A DNA stretch of 64,000 nt, taken from positions 1 through 64,000 of the forward strand of contig NZ_PSNX01000016.1 in NCBI RefSeq assembly GCF_002930615.1. The letters run 5' to 3'. How positions within the stretch are numbered: position 1 is the stretch's first letter; every line of letters begins with the position of its first letter. The stretch comes from Caldimonas caldifontis. GTDB taxonomy: Bacteria > Pseudomonadota > Gammaproteobacteria > Burkholderiales > Burkholderiaceae_C. The position numbers and the translations under genes were made by a program. Positions 18,228 through 28,483 of the stretch are shown one piece after another. The notes under the pieces were generated by a model, which was given only the letters and a program-made list of their open reading frames with translations, was not told where the DNA came from and ran no database searches.

Positions 18228-18333
18228 CGCACGTGAATGGTGCATCACGGGTCGCACACGTCCACCCAACGAGCGCCCGGCGCGTTGAAGGTGGGAACCC
18301 GCAGGCCACAGGCTTTACAAACATTCACGTGCG
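18228..18333. repeat. 12-bp inverted repeat (CGCACGTGAATG) with 82-base spacer
   Basis: CGCACGTGAATG at 18228-18239 recurs as its exact reverse complement at 18322-18333. The centre-to-centre distance is 94 bases, close to nine helical turns. Both arms hold a CACGTG core. The pair lies in the 206-base divergent region between the sensor kinase (minus) and the lipoprotein gene (plus), a position suited to a looping operator. No other gene is seen in this stretch. Confidence 0.6.
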
Positions 18334-18364
18334 GGATGCACGCCGGACGCACGACACTTGCACC

Positions 18365-18958
18365 ATGCTGGTCATGAAGCTGCCCTCATTCCCCGCCTGC
18401 CGCCCCCCCCGGCTTCCCGTCGGTGGACGCACGCTCCTGGTGCTGCCCTTCGCCCTCGTGCTGGCCGCCTGCGCCACGCCGCAGGCCGTGCCCGTGCATC
18501 GCCCGGCGCCCGTGGCGGTGAACCAGCCGCTGTACTTCTACCCCATGCGAGGCCAGGACGAACGCACCCAGCAACGTGACCGCTACGAGTGCTATCGCTG
18601 GGCCTCGGACCAGACGCGCTCGGACCCCGGCATGACGCCCCTGCGCCACGTGGGCGCTCCGCCCCCCGCCGTGTACTACGACCCCCAACCCGGACGCGAC
18701 ACCGCATTGGGCGCGGCCACCGGCGCCATCATCGGTGGGATGACGGCCTCGTCCCCCCGCCATGCCGGTGACGCGGCCGCCGTGGGCCTGGTCCTCGGGG
18801 CGATCATCGGCGCGGCCTCCGACCACGCAAGGGCCGAGAACGCCCGTCAGGCGAACGCCCAGGCCGCGGCCGCCCAGACAAGCTCCACCCGTGTCCACGG
18901 CGACTTCCGCCGGGCCATGGCCGCCTGCATGAGCGGCCGCGGCTATGCGGTGCGCTGA
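18365..18958 (+). CDS. Glycine-zipper lipoprotein with C-terminal CMxGRGYxVR motif
   Basis: A 197-residue lipoprotein with a signal peptide ending at lipobox LAAC. A segment QQRDRYECYRWASDQTRSDP near 75-95 comes before a glycine zipper (GAATGAIIGGM and VGLVLGAIIGAA) of the type found in Rcs/SlyB-like outer-membrane proteins. The C-terminus is FRRAMAACMSGRGYAVR. The next gene carries the same two cysteine motifs. No clear Shine-Dalgarno helps choose between ATG 18365 and ATG 18374. A role in the envelope is likely, but the function is unknown. Confidence 0.75.
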   Translation: MLVMKLPSFPACRPPRLPVGGRTLLVLPFALVLAACATPQAVPVHRPAPVAVNQPLYFYPMRGQDERTQQRDRYECYRWASDQTRSDPGMTPLRHVGAPPPAVYYDPQPGRDTALGAATGAIIGGMTASSPRHAGDAAAVGLVLGAIIGAASDHARAENARQANAQAAAAQTSSTRVHGDFRRAMAACMSGRGYAVR

Positions 18959-18980
18959 ACCGGTCCATCAGGAGACCATC

Positions 18981-19922
18981 ATGTCCCCCACCTTCCTTCG
19001 CTCCGTGCTGAGTACCCTGCCGGCCTTGGCGCTGCTGACGGGCCTGGGCGCATCGCCCGCCTGGGCACAAGAGGGCTGGCGCGCCCAGGGCCGCGACAGC
19101 GGCCGCGGCGAGGCCCAGGACCGTCGCCACCCGATGGCCCGTGCGGCCGACCAGAACCAGGGGCCCCGGGTGGGCGAGCGCTACGGCGAGGGCCAGCGCC
19201 AGCCGCGCATCGGCGAGTCGCGGCTCTCCGGCGACCGCCCTCCCCCCGACCGCCGCGGTGAGCGTCCGGCCAGCTTGCGGGACGGATCGGGCAGCGGATG
19301 GCAGGAGCAGCGCCGCGACCGCGATCGTGATCGTGATGATGACCGCCGCCACTCCGGTCCGGGCCGCTCCTACCAGTCCAGCGGCCCGGGCTGGCAGCCG
19401 ATCCCGCGTTCGGCGCCGCCGCGCCCGGGCTACACCGTGTACCACCGGCCGCCGGCCAGCTACCACACGGTCTATCTGGGCTCGCCCTACTGGTTCTACC
19501 AGGGGGCCTGGTACAGCCAGCGCGGCAATGCTTACGTGGTGGTGCGTCCCCCCGTGGGCTTGTACATGACCAGCCTGCCCTACTACCACCGCGTGGTGTA
19601 CGTGGGCCCCTCGGTCTATTACGTCGCCCATGACGTCTATTACGCGCCGGTGGCCACGGGCGGCTACCAGGTGGTGGAGCCCCCCGCCGAGGCCGCCAGT
19701 GCCGCCTTCGACTATCCCATCGCCTATCCGGCGCGCAACCAGAGCGCCCAACAGCAGGCCGACGACCAGTTCCAGTGTCACGAATGGGCGGTCCAGCTCA
19801 GCCAGTTCGACCCGACCTTGCTGGGCAGCGGCCAACCCATGAACGACAGCCCGACGCTGCGCGACAACTACGTGCGCGCCTGGTCGGCCTGCATGGAGGG
19901 GCGGGGCTACAGCGTTCGCTGA
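18981..19922 (+). CDS. Secreted Tyr/Arg-rich protein (DUF6515-like) with CMxGRGYxVR end
   Basis: A 313-residue exported protein with a signal peptide ending AWAQ. Residues 30-160 are Arg/Asp/Gly-rich and probably disordered, including repeated Arg-Asp pairs near 118-126. A conserved Tyr-rich block follows (YHTVYLGSPYWFYQGAWYS and VVVRPPVGLYMTSLPYYHRVVY), typical of the DUF6515-like family. The C-terminal part has FQCHEWAVQLSQFDP and YVRAWSACMEGRGYSVR, matching the previous lipoprotein. AGGAG precedes the ATG and the gap to the upstream gene is 22 bases, so the two form an operon. Confidence 0.75.
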   Translation: MSPTFLRSVLSTLPALALLTGLGASPAWAQEGWRAQGRDSGRGEAQDRRHPMARAADQNQGPRVGERYGEGQRQPRIGESRLSGDRPPPDRRGERPASLRDGSGSGWQEQRRDRDRDRDDDRRHSGPGRSYQSSGPGWQPIPRSAPPRPGYTVYHRPPASYHTVYLGSPYWFYQGAWYSQRGNAYVVVRPPVGLYMTSLPYYHRVVYVGPSVYYVAHDVYYAPVATGGYQVVEPPAEAASAAFDYPIAYPARNQSAQQQADDQFQCHEWAVQLSQFDPTLLGSGQPMNDSPTLRDNYVRAWSACMEGRGYSVR

Positions 19923-19949
19923 GCGGCAATCCGTCATCTGTCACAGGAC

Positions 19950-19965
19950 ACCCCCTTTGGGGGGT
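19950..19965 (+). terminator. Short terminator-like hairpin
   Basis: ACCCCC and GGGGGT enclose a 4-base loop, followed by TT. It lies 28 bases after the DUF6515-like gene and probably ends that transcript. The U-tract is too short for a confident call. Confidence 0.45.
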
Positions 19966-19979
19966 TTGACATGCGTCAA
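19966..19979. promoter_or_regulatory. FNR/Dnr-like box TTGAC-N4-GTCAA
   Basis: A perfect 5-4-5 palindrome TTGAC-ATGC-GTCAA is close to the FNR consensus TTGAT-N4-ATCAA. Its centre is about 51 bases before the ATG of the three-PAS kinase, a distance that allows activation from near -41.5. It suggests oxygen- or NO-responsive expression of the kinase and double-receiver genes. Confidence 0.45.
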
Positions 19980-20023
19980 GGTTTGGGAAAAGGTGCCGTC
20001 AGGGCCCTGATGGCGGTTTTCCC

Positions 20024-21882
<1,859 letters not shown>

Positions 21883-21886
<4 letters not shown>

Positions 21887-22683
21887 GCGCCACCCTCTTG
21901 CTGATCGACGACAACCCGCTGAACCTCAAGCTGGCACGCGATGTCCTGGAGCTCGGCGGCTACACCGTCGTGACCGCGGGCGACGCCGAAGAAGCCTTGC
22001 AACTGCTTGCGGGATCGCTGCCTGACCTGATCCTGCTGGACCTGGCCCTGCCCGGCATGGACGGGCTGAGCTTTTGCCGGCTGATCAAGGCCGACCCGCG
22101 CTGGCAGCACATCCCGGTGGTGGCCCTGACGGCCTTTGCCATGAAGGGCGACGACCGCAAGGCCCTGGACGCCGGCTGCGCCGCCTACATCACCAAGCCC
22201 ATCGACACGCGGCGTCTGGCGCACCAGGTCGCGCAGGTGCTGCGCATGGATGCGCAAACGAATGCAAAGGTGCGCATCCTGGTGGTCGAGGATGACCGCA
22301 TCGACCTGCGCCTGATGGGTGAGGTGCTCGAGATCAACGGCCACATGGTGCTGGCCAACACCTCGGCCGAGGCCGCCGCCCACACGGTGCAGCACAAGCA
22401 CCCGGACGTGATCCTGCTGGATCTGCAACTGCCCGGCATGGACGGCCTGGCCTTCGTGCGGCAACTCAAGTCACAGCCTGATACCCGCAACATCCCCATC
22501 GTGGCCATCACCGCCTTCCACGACCGCTACCGCCGCGACGAGCTGCTCGCTGCCGGCTGCGCCGCCTATCTCGTCAAGCCCGTCGACACACGCGAGCTGG
22601 CCCGCCAGCTGGAGGCCGCCGCACGGCTCAGCGGCGCTCCCGCCGTCCCAGATGGTTCAGCGGCAGCGCCCGGCTCGCCTTGA
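21883..22683 (+). CDS. Double-receiver response regulator without output domain
   Basis: A 266-residue protein made of two receiver domains. REC1 has phosphoacceptor Asp53 (LILLDLALPGMDG) and REC2 has Asp182 (VILLDLQLPGMDG). Each has the conserved Thr/Lys pair (LTAF with TKPID, and ITAF with VKPVD). There is no DNA-binding, GGDEF or HPt domain. It probably works as a phosphate relay or sink for the overlapping kinase gene. The two domains are similar enough to suggest tandem duplication. The last 56 bases overlap the convergent Lrp gene. Confidence 0.92.
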
Positions 22684-23197
22684 CCTCGCCCAGTGAAAAG
22701 CTGGTGTGCAGATCCTTCACGTTGGGCAGGCGAAACAGCGTGTCCATGGCCCAGCGTGAGTAGGCTTCCAGGTCGGTGGCCATGGCGGTGAGCTCGAAGG
22801 TACCGGTGCCCGAGATGTAGTGGCAGCTGATCACCTCGGGCAGCGCGCGGATGGCGTTTTCCAGCTCCTGCGTCGCGCCGGCGTTGTTGCGCTCGGCATC
22901 CACCCGCACGAAGGCCAGCACGCCCAGGCCGATCTTGTGGCGGTCGATCTCGGCCCGGTAGCCCTTGATGTAGCCCTGCTCCTCCAGCCACTTCACGCGC
23001 CGCCAGCAGGGCGTGGGCGACAGGCCGATGCGCGCGGCCAGTTCGGCATTGCTCAGGCGCGCGTCTTGCTGCAGCTCGGCCAGGATGGCCACGTCGTAGC
23101 GATCCAGGCCTTCGTGAGGTTCAGGGCGCAGCGCCCCATCGTCCGCCCCCGGCGAGGAGATTCGGGTTTTCCCTGATTCTGCAGATTTTGAGGGCAC
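22628..23197 (-). CDS. Lrp/AsnC-family transcriptional regulator
   Basis: A 189-residue regulator with an HTH at about 30-80 (LDRYDVAILAELQQDARLSNAELAARIGLS) and a RAM ligand-binding domain. An extra N-terminal stretch of about 28 residues depends on the GTG start at 23197, which has no good ribosome-binding site, so the true start may lie inside. It is divergent from the indolepyruvate oxidoreductase gene with 181 bases between them, so aromatic amino acid-responsive control of that gene is likely. Its 3' end overlaps the double-receiver gene. Confidence 0.88.
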   Translation of the reverse strand: MPSKSAESGKTRISSPGADDGALRPEPHEGLDRYDVAILAELQQDARLSNAELAARIGLSPTPCWRRVKWLEEQGYIKGYRAEIDRHKIGLGVLAFVRVDAERNNAGATQELENAIRALPEVISCHYISGTGTFELTAMATDLEAYSRWAMDTLFRLPNVKDLHTSFSLGEVKASRALPLNHLGRRERR

Positions 23198-23378
23198 TTG
23201 TTTCTCGAAAGGTACGTCGAAGGGTCAATTATTCCTCCAATGACCGCTTGGCTGGCAAAGAAAGGAAAGACTTGTCAGCACGGGCTTTTTACACTGAGAG
23301 GCATTCCCAGGTCCTGTGGGCGGGCCACGAGCCCGCCTGCGGGACGGCCACCCCCGGACCACCACAAGGAGTCCCGCG

Positions 23379-26084
23379 ATGAACGCCCCCCTGCCCGACG
23401 CCGTGCGCCGAGCGCTCGAATCCGTCACCCTGGACGACAAGTACACGCTCGACCACGGCCGCGCCTTCATGAGCGGTGTCCAGGCCCTGGTGCGCCTGCC
23501 CATGCTGCAGCGCCAGCGCGATGCCCTGGCCGGGCTGAACACGGCCGGCTTCATCAGCGGCTACCGTGGCTCGCCGTTGGGCGGCTACGACCAGGCCCTG
23601 TGGGCTGCCAAGAAGCATCTGGCGGCGCATCACATCGTCTTCCAGCCCGGCGTGAACGAGGAGCTGGCCGCCACCGCCGTGTGGGGCACCCAGCAGCTCG
23701 ACCTCTACCCCGAACAGAAGAAGTTCGACGGCGTCTTTGGCATCTGGTATGGCAAGGGCCCGGGCGTGGACCGCTCGCTGGATGTGTTCAAGCACGCCAA
23801 CATGGCCGGCACCGCGAAACACGGCGGCGTGATCGCGCTGGCCGGCGACGACCACATCGCCAAGAGCTCGACCGCCGCGCACCAGAGCGACCACGTCTTC
23901 AAGGCCGTGGGCTTCCCGGTGTTCTTCCCCACCAGCGTGCAGGAAATCCTCGACCTGGGTCTGCACGCCTTCGCGATGAGCCGCTTCTCGGGCCTGTGGG
24001 CCGGCATGAAGACCATCCAGGAGATCGTGGAGTCCTCCGCCAGCGTGAGCGTGGACCCCGACCGCGTGAACATCGTGCTGCCCGAGGATTTCATCATGCC
24101 CCCCGGCGGCCTGCACATCCGCTGGCCCGACGCGCCGCTGGAGCAGGAAGCGCGGCTGATGAACTACAAGTGGTATGCCGCCCTGGCCTACGTGCGCGCC
24201 AACCGGCTCAACCACACGGTCATCGATTCGCCCAACGCTCGCCTGGGCCTGATCGCCTCGGGCAAGGCCTACAACGACACCCGCCAGGCCCTGCACGACC
24301 TGGGCCTGAGCGATGAACTCTGCCGCGCCATCGGCATCCGCCTGCACAAGGTGGGGGTGGTGTGGCCGCTGGAGGCCAGCATCACGCGCGAGTTCGCCAC
24401 CGGACTGGACGAGATCCTCGTGATCGAGGAGAAACGCCAGGTCATCGAGTACCAGCTCAAGGAAGAGCTCTACAACTGGCGCGAGGATGTGCGCCCCAAC
24501 GTGCTGGGCAAGTTCAACGAACCCGAGGGCGACCACTCCGGCGGCGAATGGTCGATGCCCAACCCGGCCTCGAACTGGCTGCTGCGCGCCCAGGCCGACC
24601 TCAACCCCGCGCTGATCGCCAAAGCCATCGCGCAACGCCTGGACAAGACCGGCCTGATGCAGCGGCTGAGCGCCGACCAGCAGGCCTTGGTGCGCGCGCG
24701 CATCGCGCTCATCGAAGCCAAGGAGCGCAGCGAACAGACCCTGGTGGCCGCCACCGACCGCACGCCCTGGTTCTGCAGCGGCTGCCCCCACAACACCAGC
24801 ACGCGTGTGCCCGAAGGCTCGCGCGCGGTGGCCGGCATCGGCTGCCATTACATGACGGTGTGGATGGACCGCAGCACCTCGACCTTCACGCAGATGGGTG
24901 GTGAAGGCGTGCCCTGGGTGGGCCAGGCGCCCTTCACCAAGGAGCGGCACATCTTCGCCAACCTGGGTGACGGCACCTACTTCCACAGCGGGCTGCTGGC
25001 GATCCGCCAGAGCATCGCCGCGGGCGTAAACATCACCTACAAGATCCTCTACAACGACGCCGTGGCCATGACCGGCGGCCAGCGCGTGGGTGAGCGGCCC
25101 GAAGGCCACTCGGTGCTGCAGATCATGCAAAGCCTGGTCTCCGAGGGCGTGGCCAAGCTCGTGATCGTGACCGACGAGCCGGCCAAGTATGCCGGCGTGG
25201 CGCTCTCGCCGGGCGTCACCGTGCACCACCGCGACGAGCTCGACCGCCTCCAGCGCGAGTTCCGCGAGATCGCCGGCTGCACCGCCATCATCTACGACCA
25301 GACCTGCGCGACCGAAAAGCGTCGCCGCCGCAAGCGCGGCACGATGGCCGACCCGGCCCGGCGGGTGGTGATCAACGAGCTAGTGTGCGAGGGCTGCGGC
25401 GACTGCTCCGAGCAGAGCAACTGCCTGAGCGTGGAGCCGGTGGAAACCGAATTCGGCCGCAAGCGCCGCATCAACCAGAGCACCTGCAACAAGGACTTCT
25501 CCTGCGTGAAGGGCTTCTGCCCGAGCTTCGTCACCGTGGAGGGCGGGCAACTCAGGTCGGCCAAGACGGCCGCCGACCGGCCCAACCCCCACGTGCTGGC
25601 GGCCCTGCCCGAGCCGACCCTGCCGCTGGCCGACACCGCCTACGGCATCGTCGTGGCCGGCGTGGGCGGCACCGGCGTGATCACCATCGGCCAGTTGCTG
25701 GGCATGGCGGCCCACTTGGAAGGCAAGGCCGTCGTCACACAGGATGCCGCCGGCCTGGCCCAGAAGGGCGGCAGCACCTGGAGCCATATCCAGATCGCCA
25801 ACCGCCCTGAGGCCATCCTCACCACCAAGGTGGGCACGGCCGAGGCCGATCTCGTGCTGGGCTGCGACCCCATCGTGGCGGCCACCAAGACCACGCTCTC
25901 CGCCATGCGGGAAGGCCGCACCCGCGTGGCCCTGAACGTGCACGGCACGCCCACCGCCGCCTTCGTGCATGACCCGAACTGGCAGTTCCCGGCCGCCACC
26001 TGCGACACCGCCATTGCCCAGGCGGTGGGCGACGCCCAGGTGGGCCGCTTCGATGCCGACCAGAGATCTACACCAACCCGATGA
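23379..26084 (+). CDS. iorA: Indolepyruvate:ferredoxin oxidoreductase, main part (frameshifted)
   Basis: The first 901 residues of a fused indolepyruvate:ferredoxin oxidoreductase, which decarboxylates aryl-pyruvates to aryl-acetyl-CoA. Visible parts are the N-terminal pyrimidine-binding domain, a TPP-binding region (NLGDGTYFHSGLLAI), a ferredoxin-like Cys block (CEGCGDCSEQSNC and CVKGFC near 668-710), and the start of the gamma domain (GVGGTGVITIGQLLG). The frame then breaks at about 26062: after VGRFDADQ it reads RSTPTR and stops. The missing C-terminal part continues in the next frame. AAGGAG precedes ATG 23379. Confidence 0.85.
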   Translation: MNAPLPDAVRRALESVTLDDKYTLDHGRAFMSGVQALVRLPMLQRQRDALAGLNTAGFISGYRGSPLGGYDQALWAAKKHLAAHHIVFQPGVNEELAATAVWGTQQLDLYPEQKKFDGVFGIWYGKGPGVDRSLDVFKHANMAGTAKHGGVIALAGDDHIAKSSTAAHQSDHVFKAVGFPVFFPTSVQEILDLGLHAFAMSRFSGLWAGMKTIQEIVESSASVSVDPDRVNIVLPEDFIMPPGGLHIRWPDAPLEQEARLMNYKWYAALAYVRANRLNHTVIDSPNARLGLIASGKAYNDTRQALHDLGLSDELCRAIGIRLHKVGVVWPLEASITREFATGLDEILVIEEKRQVIEYQLKEELYNWREDVRPNVLGKFNEPEGDHSGGEWSMPNPASNWLLRAQADLNPALIAKAIAQRLDKTGLMQRLSADQQALVRARIALIEAKERSEQTLVAATDRTPWFCSGCPHNTSTRVPEGSRAVAGIGCHYMTVWMDRSTSTFTQMGGEGVPWVGQAPFTKERHIFANLGDGTYFHSGLLAIRQSIAAGVNITYKILYNDAVAMTGGQRVGERPEGHSVLQIMQSLVSEGVAKLVIVTDEPAKYAGVALSPGVTVHHRDELDRLQREFREIAGCTAIIYDQTCATEKRRRRKRGTMADPARRVVINELVCEGCGDCSEQSNCLSVEPVETEFGRKRRINQSTCNKDFSCVKGFCPSFVTVEGGQLRSAKTAADRPNPHVLAALPEPTLPLADTAYGIVVAGVGGTGVITIGQLLGMAAHLEGKAVVTQDAAGLAQKGGSTWSHIQIANRPEAILTTKVGTAEADLVLGCDPIVAATKTTLSAMREGRTRVALNVHGTPTAAFVHDPNWQFPAATCDTAIAQAVGDAQVGRFDADQRSTPTR

Positions 26085-26935
26085 TGCTGGGCTACGCCTG
26101 GCAGAAGGGCTGGATCCCGGTGGGGCATGCCGCGCTGATGCGCGCCATCGAACTCAACGGCGTGCAGGTGGAGAACAACAAGCTCGCCTTCGAGTGGGGT
26201 CGCCGCGCCGCGCACGACCTGGCTTCGGTGACGGCCCTGGCCCAGCCGCAGGGCCAGGTGGTGCAGTTCGTGAAGAAGCCGGCCACCACGATCGACGAGA
26301 TCGTGGCCCGGCGCGTGGACTTCCTCACCGGCTACCAGAACGCCGCCTACGCGAACCAGTACCGGACCTTCGTCGAGCGCGTGCGCGCGACTGAAGCCAA
26401 GCTCGGCAGCACCAAGCTCACCGAAGCCGTGGCCCGCTACCTCTTCAAGCTCATGGCCTACAAGGACGAGTACGAGGTGGCCCGCCTGCACACCGACCCG
26501 GCCTTCCTGGCCAAGATCGAACAGCAGTTCGAAGGAAACTACACGCTGCGTCACCACCTCGCCCCACCGGCGCTGGCCAAGCGCAACGACCGCGGTGAAC
26601 TCGTCAAGCAGGCCTACGGTCCCTGGATGCGCACGGCCTTCAAGCTGCTGGCCCGGCTCAAGGGCCTGCGCGGCACCGCGCTCGACCCCTTCGGGCGCAC
26701 CGAGGAACGCCGGATGGAACGCGCCCTGATCGGCCGCTACAAGGACACGATCGAGGAGCTGATGGCCGGGCTGAACGCCGCCAACCTGACGCTGGCCATC
26801 GAGATCGCCCGCCTGCCGGAGCAGATCCGCGGCTACGGCCACGTGAAGGAGCACCACCTGCAGGCGGCGCTGCCGAAGTGGGAGGCGCTGATGGCCCAGT
26901 GGCGTGGCGGCGAGGCCGTCTCCAAGGCCGCCTGA
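26081..26935 (+). CDS. Indolepyruvate oxidoreductase, C-terminal part in shifted frame
   Basis: A 284-residue frame continues the fused protein in another reading frame: LGYAWQKGWIPV, then ALMRAIELNGVQVENNKLAFEWGRRAA, then the C-terminal DUF6537-type domain. Codons just before the ATG (reading E-I-Y-T-N-P) also match the family, so the true junction lies upstream at about 26063, and the ATG is internal to the ancestral gene. The ATG overlaps the upstream stop as ATGA, so reinitiation could make a separate polypeptide. Otherwise the locus is a pseudogene. Confidence 0.8.
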   Translation: MMLGYAWQKGWIPVGHAALMRAIELNGVQVENNKLAFEWGRRAAHDLASVTALAQPQGQVVQFVKKPATTIDEIVARRVDFLTGYQNAAYANQYRTFVERVRATEAKLGSTKLTEAVARYLFKLMAYKDEYEVARLHTDPAFLAKIEQQFEGNYTLRHHLAPPALAKRNDRGELVKQAYGPWMRTAFKLLARLKGLRGTALDPFGRTEERRMERALIGRYKDTIEELMAGLNAANLTLAIEIARLPEQIRGYGHVKEHHLQAALPKWEALMAQWRGGEAVSKAA

Positions 26936-26951
26936 GAAGGCTCACCCGATG

Positions 26952-26975
26952 CCGGCGCCCTGGGCAGGGCGCCGG
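26952..26975. terminator. Bidirectional terminator-like hairpin
   Basis: CCGGCGCCCT and AGGGCGCCGG form a perfect 10-bp stem with a GGGC loop in the 47-base gap between two convergent genes. There is no T-tract on either side. Placement supports a shared end for both transcripts. Confidence 0.5.
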
Positions 26976-26982
26976 TCCCACC

Positions 26983-28275
26983 TCACACCGCAGCCAGAGC
27001 GCGGTCGAGGTCCTCGATCAGGTCATCGATGTGCTCGATGCCCACGCACAGGCGCACGGTGTCCTCGCCCACACCGGAGCGGGCCAGCTCCTCGGCCGAA
27101 AGCTGGCGGTGGGTGGTGCTGGCCGGGTGCGTGGCCAGGCTCTTGCAGTCGCCGATGTTCACCAGTCGGGTGAAGAGTTGCAGCGCATCGAGGAAGCGTT
27201 CGCCCCCGGCCCGTCCCCCCTTCACGCCGAAGGTCAGCAGGCCCGAGGCGCGCCCGCCCATCTGGCGCTGCACCAGCGCGTGGTCGGCATGGTCTTCCAG
27301 CCCCGCGTAGTTCACCCAGCCCACCTTGGCGTGCTGCTTCAGATGCCGCGCCACGGCCAGGGTGTTGTCGCAGATGCGGTCCATGCGCAGGGCGAGCGTC
27401 TCCACGCCCTGCAGGATCTGCCAGGCGTTGAAGGGCGAGATCGCCGCGCCCATGTTGCGCAGCGGCACCACGCGCGCCCGGCCGATGTAGGCCGCCGGGC
27501 CCAGCGCCTCGGTATAGACCACGCCGTGGTAGCTCACGTCGGGTTCGTTCAGCCGCCGAAAGCGCGCCTGGTGCTGGGCCCAGGGGAAGCGCCCGCTGTC
27601 GACGATGGCGCCGCCGATGCTCGTGCCGTGTCCGCCGAGGTACTTGGTCAGCGAGTGCACGACGATGTCGGCCCCATGCTCGATCGGGCGGCACAGGTAG
27701 GGGCTGGGCACGGTGTTGTCCACGATGAGCGGCACCCCATGACGATGGGCCACCTCCGCCAGCGCTGCGATGTCGGTGATGTTGCCCTGCGGGTTGCCCA
27801 GGCTCTCCACATAGACCGCCTTCGTGCGCGCGTCGATGAGCGGCTCGAAGCTGGCGGGGTTGCGGTAGTCGGCAAAGCGCGTTTCGATGCCGTACTGCGG
27901 CAGCGTGTGAGCAAAGAGGTTGTAGGTGCCGCCGTAGAGCGCATTGCTGGAGACGATGTTGTCGCCCGCCTCGGCGATGGTCTGGATGGCGTAGGTGATG
28001 GCGGCCTGCCCGGAGGCCAGCGCCAGTGCGGCCAGGCCGCCTTCGAGGGCAGCGATGCGCTCCTCCAGCACGGCCTGGGTCGGATTCATGATGCGCGTGT
28101 AGATGTTGCCCGCCACCTTCAGGTCGAAGAGGTCGGCCCCATGCTGGGCGCTGTCGAAGGAATAGGCGACGGTCTGGTACAGCGGGACGGCCACAGCATG
28201 GGTGGTCGGCTCGGGCGTGTAGCCCGCGTGAACCATCTTGGTCTCAAAGCGCCAGCGGCTGGTGTCTCGGGTCAT
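26983..28275 (-). CDS. metY: O-acetylhomoserine sulfhydrylase
   Basis: PLP enzyme that makes homocysteine from O-acetylhomoserine and sulfide. The 430-residue protein has the Cys/Met metabolism fold, with YTRIMNPTQAVLEERIAALEGG near 59-80 and the PLP lysine Lys211 in HSLTKYLGGHG. The insert around FRRLNEPDVSYHG distinguishes MetY from MetB/MetZ. ATG 28275 follows AAAGGAG; the open frame upstream runs through a structured leader with no similarity. It stands alone, with no metX adjacent. Confidence 0.93.
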   Translation of the reverse strand: MTRDTSRWRFETKMVHAGYTPEPTTHAVAVPLYQTVAYSFDSAQHGADLFDLKVAGNIYTRIMNPTQAVLEERIAALEGGLAALALASGQAAITYAIQTIAEAGDNIVSSNALYGGTYNLFAHTLPQYGIETRFADYRNPASFEPLIDARTKAVYVESLGNPQGNITDIAALAEVAHRHGVPLIVDNTVPSPYLCRPIEHGADIVVHSLTKYLGGHGTSIGGAIVDSGRFPWAQHQARFRRLNEPDVSYHGVVYTEALGPAAYIGRARVVPLRNMGAAISPFNAWQILQGVETLALRMDRICDNTLAVARHLKQHAKVGWVNYAGLEDHADHALVQRQMGGRASGLLTFGVKGGRAGGERFLDALQLFTRLVNIGDCKSLATHPASTTHRQLSAEELARSGVGEDTVRLCVGIEHIDDLIEDLDRALAAV

Positions 28276-28288
28276 CGGTTTCTCCTTT

Positions 28289-28360
28289 ACGGGGTATCGG
28301 CCCCGTGACTCTACCCGCTCGAGTCTGGCAACCGCGGGCCCCGGTGCGCCAGACTCACGG
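28289..28360 (-). promoter_or_regulatory. Structured leader of metY with alternative helices
   Basis: GCCAGACTC (28348-28356) and GAGTCTGGC (28321-28329) form a 9-bp stem whose loop holds a further ACCG/CGGT helix. ACGGGG (28289-28294) and CCCCGT (28301-28306) form a second hairpin ending 1-2 bases from the ribosome-binding site. CCGTGA and TCACGG (28355-28360 with 28303-28308) could pair instead, disrupting both. The region runs to the start of metY. It fits none of the classical SAM or SAH riboswitch cores that I know. Confidence 0.35.
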
Positions 28361-28483
28361 CCCGGACTGTCACGCCTTGTTGCCACCAGCCGACGAACGG
28401 CCACTTCTGCCCCTCAGGACAGGGCCACGCCCCCCCGGCACACTGGCATGATTCACATCTTCATATTCCAGGAGGAACCCAAC

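Noticed and set aside
23289-25229. 646-codon minus-strand frame opposite the indolepyruvate oxidoreductase
   Set aside because: Antisense shadow; the plus strand matches a known enzyme.
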